A DNA stretch of 64,000 nucleotides from Teichococcus vastitatis (GCF_003604215.1 NZ_QXGS01000007.1:62001-126000), one strand, 5' to 3'; positions 8,790-18,432 are shown, counted from the stretch's first letter. The notes: a model not told the origin generated them from the sequence alone. A program made the numbers and translations.

Positions 8790-8856
8790 GGGCGGGATCT
8801 AGCGCGGCGGCGGCCGCGATGCAGCCACCCCGGCGATCAAACCCGGCGCGGCGGCG

Positions 8857-10518
8857 CTAGCTCTTCAGCGCCTGCAACTCGCGGATTCGGCCGATCAGCC
8901 CGGTGGTGGAGGCATCGTGCTCGCCGATGCTGCCGCCGGGTGCCAGCTCCGGGAGGATCGAGCCGGCCAGCTGCTTGCCCAGCTCCACGCCCCACTGGTC
9001 GAAGGCGTCGATGTCCCACAGCGCGCCGAGGCAGAACACCTTGTGCTCGTACAGCGCGATCAGCTGCCCCAGGGTGAAGGCATCCAGCCGGTCCATCAGC
9101 AGCGTGGTGCTGGGACGGTCGCCCGGAAAGACGCGGTGCGGCAGCAGGCGCTGGATGTCATCCTCGGGCCTGCCGGCGCGGCGCATCTCGGCCGCGACCT
9201 CGTCGGCGGTGCGGCCGCGCAGCAGCGCCTCCGCCTGGGCCAGCCCATTGGACAGCAGCAGGCGGTGATTCTCGGCATAGGGATGGTTCGGGTTGGCCAC
9301 CAGCACGAAATCGGCCGGCACCGGCGTGGTGCCCTGGTGCAGCAGCTGCATGAAGGAGTGCTGCGCATTGGTGCCCGGCTCGCCGAAGATCACCGGGCCG
9401 GTTTCGCGCTGCACCGGCGCGCCGGACAGCGTCACCCGCTTGCCGAGGCTTTCCATCTCCAGCTGCTGCAGATGCGCCGGGAAGCGCGACAGCCGGTGGT
9501 CATAAGGCAGCACCGCATGGGCCTTCAGCCCCAGCCCGTTGACGTGCCAGGCGGTGACCAGCGCCAGCAGCAGCGGCAGGTTGCGGTCGGGTGGGGCGGA
9601 CAGGAAATGCTCGTCCATGGCGCGGGCGCCATCGAGCAGCTGGCGGAACTCGTGCCAGCCGCAGCTCAGCGCGATCGACAGGCCGATCGCCGACCAGAGC
9701 GAGAAGCGGCCGCCCACCCAGTCGCGGAAGCCGAAGACCCGATCGGAGGGCACGCCGAAGGCCGCCGTCGCATCCAGGTTGGTGGACAGCGCGGCCATGT
9801 GCCGGCGTGCGCCCATCTCGCCCAAGTTCCGCTCCAGCCAGCCGCGCACCACATGGGCGTTGGCCATGGTCTCGGCGGTGGTGAAGGTCTTGGAGGCTAC
9901 CAGCATCAGCGTGCGGTGCGGGTTCAGCCGCGGCCGGATGGCTTCCCAGTTGTGCGCATCGGCGTTGGCCAGAAACAGCGGCCGCATCGGCGAGCGCACC
10001 GTCCACAGCGCGCGGCCGGCCATGAACGGGCCGAGATCGGAGCCGCCGATGCCGATGTTGATGACATCGGTGAAGGTTTCGCCCGTCGCGCCGCGGATGT
10101 CGCCGGTGTGGATGGCATGGGTGAAGCGCTCCATCGCCGCCAGCGTTTCCTCGACGCTGGCACCGGCATCCTCCACCGAGCCGTCGCTGTGCCGCGCCTT
10201 GAAGCCGGCCGAGCGCGGCGCGCGCAGCGCCATGTGCAGCACGGCGCGGCCTTCGGTGGAGTTGACCAGCTCGCCCGCCGCCATGGCGTCGCGCTTCGCC
10301 ATCACCTGGCAGGCCTCGGCCAGTTCCAGCAGCGAGGCCAGCACCTCCTCGGTGATGGCAGTCTTGGAGAAGTCCATCAGGATGTCGCAGCCCTGACGGT
10401 GGAAGCGGTTGAACCGCTTCGGATCGCTGGCGAACAGCGCGCGGATGGCGCCCGCATCAGGCCTGGCAGCGAGCGAGGCGAGTTTGCCCCAGGCAGCGTT
10501 CCGCGCGTCCGGCGTCAT
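8857..10518 (-). CDS. pgi: Glucose-6-phosphate isomerase
   Basis: 553 residues, the usual length. It interconverts glucose-6-phosphate and fructose-6-phosphate in the cytosol. Family motifs are intact: IGIGGSDLGPFMAGRAL, SKTFTTAETMANA, VGGRFSLWSAIGLSIAL, GEPGTNAQHSFMQLLHQGT and the C-terminal QWGVELGKQLAGSILPEL. It lies 67 bp upstream of mutL and 48 bp downstream of an M16 peptidase gene, consistent with one transcript. Confidence 0.97.
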   Translation of the reverse strand: MTPDARNAAWGKLASLAARPDAGAIRALFASDPKRFNRFHRQGCDILMDFSKTAITEEVLASLLELAEACQVMAKRDAMAAGELVNSTEGRAVLHMALRAPRSAGFKARHSDGSVEDAGASVEETLAAMERFTHAIHTGDIRGATGETFTDVINIGIGGSDLGPFMAGRALWTVRSPMRPLFLANADAHNWEAIRPRLNPHRTLMLVASKTFTTAETMANAHVVRGWLERNLGEMGARRHMAALSTNLDATAAFGVPSDRVFGFRDWVGGRFSLWSAIGLSIALSCGWHEFRQLLDGARAMDEHFLSAPPDRNLPLLLALVTAWHVNGLGLKAHAVLPYDHRLSRFPAHLQQLEMESLGKRVTLSGAPVQRETGPVIFGEPGTNAQHSFMQLLHQGTTPVPADFVLVANPNHPYAENHRLLLSNGLAQAEALLRGRTADEVAAEMRRAGRPEDDIQRLLPHRVFPGDRPSTTLLMDRLDAFTLGQLIALYEHKVFCLGALWDIDAFDQWGVELGKQLAGSILPELAPGGSIGEHDASTTGLIGRIRELQALKS

Positions 10519-10566
10519 GCGATGCGATCCTTCCCGTTCGTCAGGCTCAAGCCCGAGCCCAACGAC

Positions 10567-11829
10567 TCACAACCCTTCCGGTTGCCCCGCCACTGTGACC
10601 GAGAGCGCCTCCGGTTGCAGCAAACGCTTTGCCAGCCCGGCGGCGTGGTTGCGTGTGATGGCGGCCAGGCGTTCCGGGCGCCGCGTCAGCCAGTCCAGCG
10701 GCCGGTCGTTGCGCCGCATCGCCAGCAGCGTACCGGCGATGCGGCGGCTGTCGGTGAATTGTAGCGGCTGGCTGCCGGTCAGATAGGCGACGGCCTCGTC
10801 CATCTCCTCCTGGGTCGGACCTTCGGCGGCCATGCGCGCCCATTCGGCCCGCAGCACGCTGAGCAGCTCCGCCACCCGCGCATTGGCGGTGGCGCAGGAG
10901 CCGACCACCACGCCCCGGCCGAACAGCGAATCGAGCCCGATGCCGATGCCATAGGTCAGGCCGCGCTCCTCGCGGATCGAGCGGGTGAGCCGCGCGGTGA
11001 AGCCGCCGCCGCCCAGGATGCGCAGCATCACCTGCGCCGCTTCCCAATCGGGGTCGCGGGGCGGAATGCCGGGCTGGCCGAAGATGATGGCCGATTGCGG
11101 CGCCGCCACCGGCACCACCTGGGTGCCGAAATCATGCAGCTCCGGCAGCGGCGGCAAGGGCTCGGCCGCGGCCTCGGGCAGGGCGCCGAACAGGTCCGGC
11201 AACAGCGCGGCGAGCTGTCCGGCGGTGATGGCGCCGGACGCCGCGATCAGCAGCCCGCTGTTGCGCCTGAGATGCCGGCCCAACGGCGCGCGCAGCTGCT
11301 CGGCGGTCAGGGCGGCGAGGCTTTCCTCGGTGCCGCTGGTGGGCCGGCCTGCCGGGTGCTGCGGGTAGGCGGCCGCCCAGAAGGCGCGGGCGCCGCGGCC
11401 GCGCGGCCCTTCCAACGACTGCCGGGCGGAGGCAATGGCACGGGCCCGCAGCCGCGCGATGTCGGCCGGATCGAAGCGCGGCGCCGTCATGGCCAGCCGT
11501 GCCAGTCGCACCGCCTGCGGCAGGGCCGGGGTCAGGGCGCGGAAGCTGCCCTCGAAGCCATCGCGGTCGGCGCTGAAATCCAGCCCGATCGCCTCGTCGC
11601 GCAGCGCGTCGGCGAAGCTGTTGGCATCCAGCTCGCCCGCGCCTTCGGTCATCAGGGAAGCGGCGAGGCGGGCGGCGCCTTCCTGTCCCTGCGGGTCGAG
11701 CGCGGCACCGCCGGGCCAGGACCAGGACAGGCTGACCACCGGCACCGAATGGTCCTCGGCCAGCCACGCGGTCAGGCCACCGCCCTGCACCACCTGGATG
11801 GGCAGAGAAAAGCCGGCGCTGCCGCTCAT
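10567..11829 (-). CDS. M16 family metallopeptidase-like protein, non-catalytic partner
   Basis: 420 residues starting MSGSAGFSLPIQVV; this ATG overlaps the TGA of the preceding M16 gene (ATGA), which fixes the start. The fold is that of the M16/pitrilysin family, but the zinc motif HxxEH is absent: the corresponding segment reads GQEGAARLAASLMTEGAG. It does keep the RGLTYGIG segment, which in two-subunit M16 peptidases carries the Arg/Tyr pair of the non-catalytic subunit. It therefore probably forms a heterodimer with the gene product at 11826-13253. No signal peptide is obvious, unlike its partner, which is odd if both act in the periplasm. Confidence 0.88.
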   Translation of the reverse strand: MSGSAGFSLPIQVVQGGGLTAWLAEDHSVPVVSLSWSWPGGAALDPQGQEGAARLAASLMTEGAGELDANSFADALRDEAIGLDFSADRDGFEGSFRALTPALPQAVRLARLAMTAPRFDPADIARLRARAIASARQSLEGPRGRGARAFWAAAYPQHPAGRPTSGTEESLAALTAEQLRAPLGRHLRRNSGLLIAASGAITAGQLAALLPDLFGALPEAAAEPLPPLPELHDFGTQVVPVAAPQSAIIFGQPGIPPRDPDWEAAQVMLRILGGGGFTARLTRSIREERGLTYGIGIGLDSLFGRGVVVGSCATANARVAELLSVLRAEWARMAAEGPTQEEMDEAVAYLTGSQPLQFTDSRRIAGTLLAMRRNDRPLDWLTRRPERLAAITRNHAAGLAKRLLQPEALSVTVAGQPEGL

Positions 11830-13253
11830 GCCGCGCCTTCCGGCAGCAGCCAACCGCTCATGGAAGGGCGAGCCAGCACAGCGCGCGCCGCCTCCTGCAC
11901 CTGCGCCAGGGTCACGCCCCGGATATGCGCCGGCCAGTATTCGATGGCCTCCAGCGGCATGCCGGTGGCGATGCCGACACCCAGGATGCGCGGCGCGGTG
12001 CCCAGGCTGTCCAGCGCCAGCAGCGTGCCGGCGGTGAGCTGCCGGATCGAGCGCGCCACCTCCGCCTCAGTCAGGTCGCCGTCGAGCAGACGCGCGATCT
12101 CCGCCTGCACCGCCTGTTCGAGCTTCTCGGTGGGCGTGTCGCGGCGCGGCGTGACAAAGATGTCGAAGGTGCCGGTGCCGAGCGAATCGCCGTCATAGGA
12201 ACAGCCGGCCGACACGGCGAGGCCGGATGCCACCAGCGCGGTGAACAGGCGCGAGCCCTGGCCGCCGCCCAGCAGGTGCGACAGCACCTCCAGCGGGTGC
12301 GCATGGCGCGCCGCATCGGTGCCCTCCAGCAGGGAAGGGGCGACCCAGCCGCGCATAAAGGCGGCTTCCTGCACAGTCGGCTCGCGCCGCACCAGGCGGT
12401 CCTCCAGCGGGCTGGCCGGGACGGGCGCGCGGCCGCGACGGGATTTCGGCCACGGCGCCGGGCGGCCCTGGATGGCGCCATAATCCTCCACGGCCAGGCG
12501 CTCCAGCTCCTGGCGGGAGATGGCGCCGGTCACCACCAGCGTGGCATTGGCGGGGGTGTAGCCGAGGCGGAAGAAATCCAGCATGTCGTCGCGCGACAGC
12601 GAAGCGATGTCGTCCGGCCAGCCGATCAGCGGCCGGCCGCGCCAATGCTGCGGACCCCAGAAGGCGGCATCCCAGGCCTCGCGGAAGCGGCCGCGCGGCG
12701 TGCTTTCGGTACGCTGGCGGCGTTCCTCCTGCACGACCTGACGTTCGGCCTCGATCTCGGCCGCGGGAAACAGGGCGGAGGCCATGCGGTCGGCCTCCAT
12801 GCCGGCCACCAGGGCCAGGCGCGTCGCCTCCACATGCTGGTGATAGGCGGTGACATCGCGCGAGGTGAAGGCGTTGTCCTGGCCGCCCTCGCGCGCCACG
12901 CGCCGCGAAAAGGCGCCGGAGGGCACGTTGGCGCTGCCCTTGAACATCATGTGTTCCAGGAAATGCGCCAGGCCCGATTTCCCGGCCGGATCATCCCCGC
13001 CGCCGATGCTGTAGAACACGTAATGCGCGACCACCGGAGCGCGGCGGTTCTCGGCATGCACCACGGTCAGGCCGTTAGGCAGGGTCCAGAGGCTGGCACC
13101 GAACAGCGGCCGCTCTCCTGTTGGCAGGGGCGCCGGTGTCGGGGCCGGTGTGGGAGCGGGTGCGGCGGCGCGGGCCTGCTGTGGCGGCAGGGCGGCAAGC
13201 ACAGGGAGGGTGGCGGCGGCCGTGAGGGCCGCCCGGCGGCTGATCGGGCACAT
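11826..13253 (-). CDS. M16 family zinc peptidase, catalytic subunit
   Basis: 475 residues with an N-terminal export signal (SRRAALTAAATLPVLAALPP) followed by a Pro/Ala-rich linker (residues about 28-45). The inverted zinc motif HFLEH lies at residues 97-101, and the downstream glutamate ligand is in EAERQVVQEERR (about 168-179). It is a pitrilysin-like zinc peptidase likely acting on peptides in the periplasm. The non-catalytic partner overlaps its stop codon, which indicates translational coupling and a 1:1 complex. The gene lies between the bamF-like gene and pgi. Confidence 0.93.
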   Translation of the reverse strand: MCPISRRAALTAAATLPVLAALPPQQARAAAPAPTPAPTPAPLPTGERPLFGASLWTLPNGLTVVHAENRRAPVVAHYVFYSIGGGDDPAGKSGLAHFLEHMMFKGSANVPSGAFSRRVAREGGQDNAFTSRDVTAYHQHVEATRLALVAGMEADRMASALFPAAEIEAERQVVQEERRQRTESTPRGRFREAWDAAFWGPQHWRGRPLIGWPDDIASLSRDDMLDFFRLGYTPANATLVVTGAISRQELERLAVEDYGAIQGRPAPWPKSRRGRAPVPASPLEDRLVRREPTVQEAAFMRGWVAPSLLEGTDAARHAHPLEVLSHLLGGGQGSRLFTALVASGLAVSAGCSYDGDSLGTGTFDIFVTPRRDTPTEKLEQAVQAEIARLLDGDLTEAEVARSIRQLTAGTLLALDSLGTAPRILGVGIATGMPLEAIEYWPAHIRGVTLAQVQEAARAVLARPSMSGWLLPEGAA

Positions 13254-13321
13254 GGTGTCATCAGATGGCGGCGCGGCCCCGTTCGCAACAGGGGGCGGCG
13301 CCGCATCGGGCGCGGCGCTGC

Positions 13322-13906
13322 TCAGAACAGCCCCTGGAACAGGCCCTGGCGCCGGCGCTGGATGATCGGGGTTTCGCCTTCCACCGGCTCGCGGCCGAGC
13401 GCGGCGTTCTCGCGCAGGCGCTGCGCTTCCCGCGTCGGGTCCACCGCGGTGCCGGGCGGCGGCGCGTCGCGCCAGAACATCAGCCGGTCCACCACGGAGC
13501 GGTCGGCGGTTTCCAGCCGCAGGCTTTCCTCATCCACCAGGGCGCGGATGCCGGACGGCGCGCTGCCGCCGGCCTGGGCCAGCAGCGCCTGCTCCGAGGC
13601 GGAGGGGGTGGAACTGGCGCCGACGCCATACACCGAGGCGGGGGCCAGCGCCGCCTCGCCGGCGGCGGGGCCGCGCAGCTCCTGGGGCCGCGGCAGGCCA
13701 GGGCGCGGCCGCGGCAGCTCCCCCAGGGTCGGCGGCAGCGACAGCGGCGCGCGGGTCACCACGGTGAATTCGTCCGGCGCGTCCCGGGTGAAGCCCAGGC
13801 TGCGGGCGGTGTCGGAACCGCAGCCGGCCAGCGCCAGACCGCACAGGAGGGCCGCGAAGCGACAGGATGGCGCGGCGCCGCGCGCCCGGTGGGGAGGCTG
13901 CCTCAT
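13322..13906 (-). CDS. DUF3035 lipoprotein (BamF-like)
   Basis: 194 residues. The signal peptide ends in the lipobox LALAGCGSD, so it is an outer-membrane-directed lipoprotein. The mature part is Pro-rich with PDEFTVVTRAPLSLPPT, the DUF3035 hallmark, and ends in low-complexity Arg/Gln residues. In Alphaproteobacteria this family has been linked to the outer-membrane barrel assembly machinery as BamF. Its start overlaps the lspA stop by ATGA. Position next to lspA, the lipoprotein signal peptidase that would process it, is usual in this class. Confidence 0.78.
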   Translation of the reverse strand: MRQPPHRARGAAPSCRFAALLCGLALAGCGSDTARSLGFTRDAPDEFTVVTRAPLSLPPTLGELPRPRPGLPRPQELRGPAAGEAALAPASVYGVGASSTPSASEQALLAQAGGSAPSGIRALVDEESLRLETADRSVVDRLMFWRDAPPPGTAVDPTREAQRLRENAALGREPVEGETPIIQRRRQGLFQGLF

Positions 13907-14412
13907 GGCGTTTCCTTAGCGGTGGCGCGTGGCCGGAACAAGGCGTCCGCCATCAGCGCGACGACGCCCAGCACGATGGCCGCGTCGGCCAGGTTGAACA
14001 CATACCAGTGGAAGGAGCCGATCCAGACATCAACGAAATCCACCACGGCGCCGAAGCGGATCCGGTCGATGACGTTGCCGACGGCGCCGCCGATGATGCC
14101 GCCCAGCGCCACCGCCGTCAGCCGGTTCTCGGCCCGCGCCATCCAGCGCAGCAGGAATCCCACCACCAGCAGGGCCAGCGCGGCGAGCGCCAGCCTGTGC
14201 CACAACGCCTCGCCCGCCAGCAGCCCGAAGGTGACGCCGCGATTCCAGACCATGGTGAAGTCGAAGCCGGCGGCGCCCCAGGGGCCGGACAGGTCGACCA
14301 GCCTGACCTGGAAGCGCTCGGGCAGGCGCAGCCCTTCCAAGATCCACCATTTGCTGAGCTGGTCGGCGACCAGCAGGCCGGCCGCCATGGGCAGGCCGAG
14401 CTTCAGGCTCAT
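13903..14412 (-). CDS. lspA: Lipoprotein signal peptidase (signal peptidase II)
   Basis: 169 residues. An inner-membrane aspartyl protease that removes signal peptides from prolipoproteins after diacylglyceryl transfer. Four hydrophobic helices are visible. Conserved elements are DQLSKWWI, NRGVTFGLLAG (usually NxGAxFG), GNVIDR with catalytic D116, and FNLADAAI with catalytic D143. The start overlaps the ileS stop (ATGA) and the stop overlaps the bamF-like start (ATGA), so all three are translationally coupled. Confidence 0.97.
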   Translation of the reverse strand: MSLKLGLPMAAGLLVADQLSKWWILEGLRLPERFQVRLVDLSGPWGAAGFDFTMVWNRGVTFGLLAGEALWHRLALAALALLVVGFLLRWMARAENRLTAVALGGIIGGAVGNVIDRIRFGAVVDFVDVWIGSFHWYVFNLADAAIVLGVVALMADALFRPRATAKETP

Positions 14413-17279
14413 GCCGGCTCCACCACCGCCTCGCAGCGCAGGCACAGGCCCGGATGCGCGGCGGAACGGCCGACCTCGGGCAGCACCCGCCAGCAGCGCT
14501 CGCACTTGCTGCCGGCCGCCGCGGCGAAGCGCGCGGCGACGCCGGGCTGGCCCTCGGCGGGCTGCGCCCCGGCCGGCGGCGGGGCATCGGACAGGGTCAT
14601 GCCGGAGGTGATGCACAGCTCCGCCCAACCCTCGGCCGACAGCAACTCCATCTGCTCCGGCGGCAGGTGCAGCACCGGCGCCGCCTGCAGCGAGGAGCCG
14701 ATCTCGCCGGCGGCGCGTGCCTTTTCCAGCACGCCGGTCACGGCGCGGCGGATGTCGCGCACCGTGCTCCACCGGGCGGCTAGGGCCTCGTCGCGCCATT
14801 CGGCGGGAATGGCGGGGAAGCCCTGCAGGTGGACCGAACCGTCCTCGGAGGGGAAGCGGGCCAGCCAGGCTTCCTCGGCGGTGAAGGGCATCACCGGCGC
14901 CAGCCAGGCGCACAGGCAGCGGTGCAGCGCGTCCAGCACGGTGCGGGCGGCGCGGCGCCGCAGGCTGTTGCGCGCGTCGCAGTACAGGCTGTCCTTGCGG
15001 ATGTCGAAATAGAAGGCGGACAGGTCGGTGGCGCAGAAGGCGTGGATCTCGGGGTAGACGCCGTTCCAGTCATAGTCCGCCACCGCCTTGCGCAGCCGGG
15101 CATCCAGGTCGGCCAGGCGGTGCAGCACCCAGCGCTCCAGCTCCGGCAGCTCGGAAACGGGAAGCGTCTCGCCTTCCTCGAAGCCGTCGAGGTTGCCGAG
15201 CAGCCAGCGCAGCGTGTTGCGGATGCGGCGGTACAGCTCCGCCTGCTGCGCCAGGATGTTCTTGCCGATACGCAGGTCGTCCGCCGTGTCGGAGTTCATC
15301 ACCCACAGGCGCAGGATGTCGGCGCCGTACTGCTTGGTCACCTCCTGCGGCGCGGTGACGTTGCCGAGCGACTTTGACATCTTGCGCCCGGTCTCGTCGA
15401 GCACGAAGCCATGCGTCAGGACCGCCTTGAACGGCGCGTGGCCATTGGCGCCGACGCTTTCCAGCAGCGAGGAATGGAACCAGCCGCGATGCTGGTCCGA
15501 GCCCTCCAGGTAAAGGTCAGCCGGCACCGGCAGGCCGCGGTCGCGCAGCACGAAGGCATGAGTCGAGCCGGATTCGAACCAGACATCGACGATGTCCATC
15601 ACCTGCTCGTAGTCGTCCGGGTTGCGGTCGTTGCCGAGGAAGCGGGCGGCGGCGCCGGGCTTGTACCAGGCATCCGCCCCTTCCGCGCGGAAGGTGGCGT
15701 CGATGCGGTCCAGCACCGCCTGGTCGCGCAGCACCTGGCCCGACTTCTTCTCGACGAACACGGCGATCGGCACGCCCCAGGCGCGCTGGCGGGAGATGCA
15801 CCAATCCGGCCGCGCCGCCACCATGGAGCCGATGCGGTTGCGGCCCATGTCGGGGACGAAATGCGTGTCCGCGATGGCCTGCAGCGCCTTGGCGCGGATC
15901 TGGTTGGCATCGTCCATGGCGATGAACCATTGCGGCGTGGCGCGGAAGATGATGGGCTTCTTGGAGCGCCAGCTATGCGGGTAGCTGTGGGTGATGAAGC
16001 CGCGGCCGGCCAGATGCCCCGTCTCGGTCAGCGCCGCCCACACCGCGTCATGCGCCTTGAACACGTGCAGCCCGGTGAAGCCCGGCGCCTGCACGGTGTA
16101 GGTGCCGTCATCGCCGACGCATTCCGGCACCGCGATGCCGTGCGCGCGGGTCAGGCGGAAATCGTCCTCGCCATGGGCGGGGGCCATGTGGACGAGGCCG
16201 GTGCCGGCATCGGTGGTGACGAACTCGCCTTCCAGCAGCGGCACGTCGAACTGGTAGCCGACCACGTCCTCCTGGGCCGCCTGGCTCCAGTCACGCAGCG
16301 GGTGGGCGGCGACGGCGCCGGCCAGCTCGGTGCCCTTGAAGACGCGCGTCACGCTGAAGGCGGCGAGGCCCACTTCCTTGGCGAAGGCGCCGATCAGCGC
16401 CTCGGCCACGATGAAGCGCTGGCCGGGGCGGACCAGCTCCACGCCCTCCGCCACGGCATCGACCACCACCAGCGCGTAGTCGATCTCCCCGCCATAGGCG
16501 AGGGCGCGGTTGGCCGGGATGGTCCAGGGGGTGGTGGTCCAGATCACGGCCTCGGCGCCGACCAGATCCTCGGCCGCCGCCTTCAGGATGGGGAAGCCGG
16601 TGTAGAGGATGGCCGATCTGTGGTCGTGGTACTCGACCTCCGCCTCGGCCAGCGCGGTCTTCTCCACCGGGCTCCACATCACCGGCCGCAGGCCGCGATA
16701 GAGCGAGCCGTTCAGGAGGAACTTGCCGATCTCGCCGGCGATCGCGGCCTCGGAGGCAAAGTCCATCGTGGCGTAGCGGCCGGCCCAGTCGCCGGCGACG
16801 CCGAGGCGCTTGAACTCCTCCCGCTGCACGTCCAGCCAGTGGGCCGCATAGGCGCGGCACTCGGCGCGGAACTCCAGCACGGGGACGGCATCCTTGTCCT
16901 GCCCGCCATGCTTGCCCTTCGGGTTGCGGTATTCCTCCTCGACCTTCCACTCGATCGGCAGGCCGTGGCAGTCCCAGCCGGGGATGTACTCGGCGTCCCG
17001 GCCGCTCATCTGCGCGGCGCGGTTGATCACGTCCTTCAGGATCTTGTTCAGCGCGTGACCGATGTGCAGGGCGCCGTTGGCATAGGGCGGGCCGTCATGC
17101 AGCACGAACTTCTCGCGGCCAGCCGACTGCGCGCGGAGGCGGGCCCAGAGGTCGATCGTCCCCCACCGCTCCAGCCAGCCGGGCTCGCGCTTCGGCAGGT
17201 CGCCCTTCATCGGGAAGGAGGTCTGCGGCAGGAAAACGGTGCCGCGGTAATCGCGCGGGGCAGGCGGGGCGTCGGTCAT
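14409..17279 (-). CDS. ileS: Isoleucyl-tRNA synthetase
   Basis: 956 residues from MTDAPPAPRDYRGTVFLPQT. An alternative ATG 12 bp upstream (17291, MDIS) sits directly against a GC hairpin and seems less likely; neither has a clear ribosome binding site. It charges tRNA-Ile. Seen: HIGH at residues 72-75 (ALHIGHALNK), the CP1 editing domain, KMSKS near residue 630 (GRKMSKSLGN), the anticodon-binding helices, and a C-terminal zinc finger CERCW...CLRCE. It heads the coupled ileS-lspA-bamF-like group. Confidence 0.96.
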   Translation of the reverse strand: MTDAPPAPRDYRGTVFLPQTSFPMKGDLPKREPGWLERWGTIDLWARLRAQSAGREKFVLHDGPPYANGALHIGHALNKILKDVINRAAQMSGRDAEYIPGWDCHGLPIEWKVEEEYRNPKGKHGGQDKDAVPVLEFRAECRAYAAHWLDVQREEFKRLGVAGDWAGRYATMDFASEAAIAGEIGKFLLNGSLYRGLRPVMWSPVEKTALAEAEVEYHDHRSAILYTGFPILKAAAEDLVGAEAVIWTTTPWTIPANRALAYGGEIDYALVVVDAVAEGVELVRPGQRFIVAEALIGAFAKEVGLAAFSVTRVFKGTELAGAVAAHPLRDWSQAAQEDVVGYQFDVPLLEGEFVTTDAGTGLVHMAPAHGEDDFRLTRAHGIAVPECVGDDGTYTVQAPGFTGLHVFKAHDAVWAALTETGHLAGRGFITHSYPHSWRSKKPIIFRATPQWFIAMDDANQIRAKALQAIADTHFVPDMGRNRIGSMVAARPDWCISRQRAWGVPIAVFVEKKSGQVLRDQAVLDRIDATFRAEGADAWYKPGAAARFLGNDRNPDDYEQVMDIVDVWFESGSTHAFVLRDRGLPVPADLYLEGSDQHRGWFHSSLLESVGANGHAPFKAVLTHGFVLDETGRKMSKSLGNVTAPQEVTKQYGADILRLWVMNSDTADDLRIGKNILAQQAELYRRIRNTLRWLLGNLDGFEEGETLPVSELPELERWVLHRLADLDARLRKAVADYDWNGVYPEIHAFCATDLSAFYFDIRKDSLYCDARNSLRRRAARTVLDALHRCLCAWLAPVMPFTAEEAWLARFPSEDGSVHLQGFPAIPAEWRDEALAARWSTVRDIRRAVTGVLEKARAAGEIGSSLQAAPVLHLPPEQMELLSAEGWAELCITSGMTLSDAPPPAGAQPAEGQPGVAARFAAAAGSKCERCWRVLPEVGRSAAHPGLCLRCEAVVEPA

Positions 17280-17291
17280 CGATATGTCCAT

Positions 17292-17310
17292 GCCGGCCGG
17301 CTCGGCCGGC
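17292..17310. promoter_or_regulatory. GC hairpin immediately upstream of ileS start
   Basis: GCCGGCCG-GCT-CGGCCGGC, an 8-bp perfect stem directly 5' of the alternative ATG of ileS. On the ileS mRNA it would occupy the place of a ribosome binding site for that ATG, so it either lowers initiation there or shows that translation starts at the inner ATG (17279). A second, looser repeat, TGAACCC/GGGTTCA, lies at 17340-17373. Confidence 0.4.
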
Positions 17311-17535
17311 CTCAGGCCGTAGAGGGAAGGGCGCGAAGCTGAACCCGGCCCCCTGCCGCCCGGAGTGGGTTCAGGGGACCGGGCTGAGAATTCGCGCACC
17401 CGGCATCATTGTCTGCGGGCCTGTCGGCACAGGGACCATGGGCGGGTTTTGCGGCGCGGGCGGAGCAAGGTCAAGCAGCTTGGAAGCGGCCGCCCAGCGC
17501 CCCGCCGTGCTGATCCGCCGCGACCGGAAGCAGCC

Positions 17536-18432
17536 CTATGCTCCCACCATCCGCCGCACTTCCGACACCGCCTCGGCAAAGGCGGCCGGCGCTTCCTGCG
17601 GGATGTTGTGGCCGACATGCGGCAGGTTGCGATGCCGGAAGGGACCGGTGAAGCGGGCCGCGTCCTCCGCGCTGCCGCCCGGGCGGGCCACCCCGTCGCT
17701 GCCGCCATCCAGGCTGATGGAGGGAACGCCGATGGCGGGCTGCGCCGCCAGCCTGTGCTCGATCGGCTGCAGCGCCGGGTCGCCTTCCACCAGGCCGAAG
17801 CGGTGGCGGTAGGAATGCAGCACCACGGCCACGAAGTCCGGATTGTCGAAGGCGGCCGCGGACCGGTGGAAGGTGGCCTCGTCGAAGCGCCAGTCCGGCG
17901 ACCACAGGCGCCAGAGCAGCCGGCAGAGCTCCGCCCGGTGCTGCGCCAGCCCGGCGGCACCGCGCTCGCCATGGAAGTAGAACTGGTACCAGTGGCGGAA
18001 TTCGCGCTCCGGCAACTGGGGGTGGGCGGCACCGGCGATGTTCTGGATGTTGTAGCCGTCCCCCGTCACCAGCCCGGCCACGCGCTCCGGCCACAGGGCG
18101 GCCAGGATGCAGGCAGCGCGGCCGCCCCAGTCATAGCCGGCGAGGGTGGCGCGCGGGATGTCCAGCGCGTCCATCAACGCCAGCAGGTCGGCCGCCAGCG
18201 CCGCCTGCTGGCCGGAGCGCGGCGTGTCCAGGGACAGGAAGCGCGTCGGGCCGAAGCCGCGCAGCCAGGGGGTGATGATTCGCGCGCCGTCCCGCGCCAG
18301 GCGCTCCGCCACGGCGTCATAGGCGTGCACGTCATAGGGGAAGCCGTGCAACAGGATGGCTGGCCAGCCGCCGGGGTCGCCCTGCTCGCGATACGCGATG
18401 CGCAGCACTCCGGCCTCGATCTGCTTCAGCAT
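17536..18432 (-). CDS. Alpha/beta hydrolase, epoxide hydrolase/dehalogenase type
   Basis: 298 residues starting MLKQIEAGVLRIAYREQG, with GGGAGG eight bases upstream. The alpha/beta hydrolase fold shows the oxyanion motif LLHGFPYD (about residue 30) and a nucleophile elbow LAGYDWGGRAA in which the nucleophile is Asp rather than Ser. The acid is probably in the C-terminal half and the base is His in PHVGHNIPQEAP. An Asp nucleophile points to epoxide hydrolases or haloalkane/haloacetate dehalogenases rather than esterases. Substrate unknown. It sits between ribF and ileS on the same strand. Confidence 0.82.
   Translation of the reverse strand: MLKQIEAGVLRIAYREQGDPGGWPAILLHGFPYDVHAYDAVAERLARDGARIITPWLRGFGPTRFLSLDTPRSGQQAALAADLLALMDALDIPRATLAGYDWGGRAACILAALWPERVAGLVTGDGYNIQNIAGAAHPQLPEREFRHWYQFYFHGERGAAGLAQHRAELCRLLWRLWSPDWRFDEATFHRSAAAFDNPDFVAVVLHSYRHRFGLVEGDPALQPIEHRLAAQPAIGVPSISLDGGSDGVARPGGSAEDAARFTGPFRHRNLPHVGHNIPQEAPAAFAEAVSEVRRMVGA

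Noticed and set aside
15560-15590. T-loop-like string (GGATTCGAACC) suggestive of a tRNA.
   Set aside because: It lies inside ileS, in frame with FESGSTHAF, and no cloverleaf can be drawn around it. The similar TCGAATCCC at 52262 also has no stem partners.
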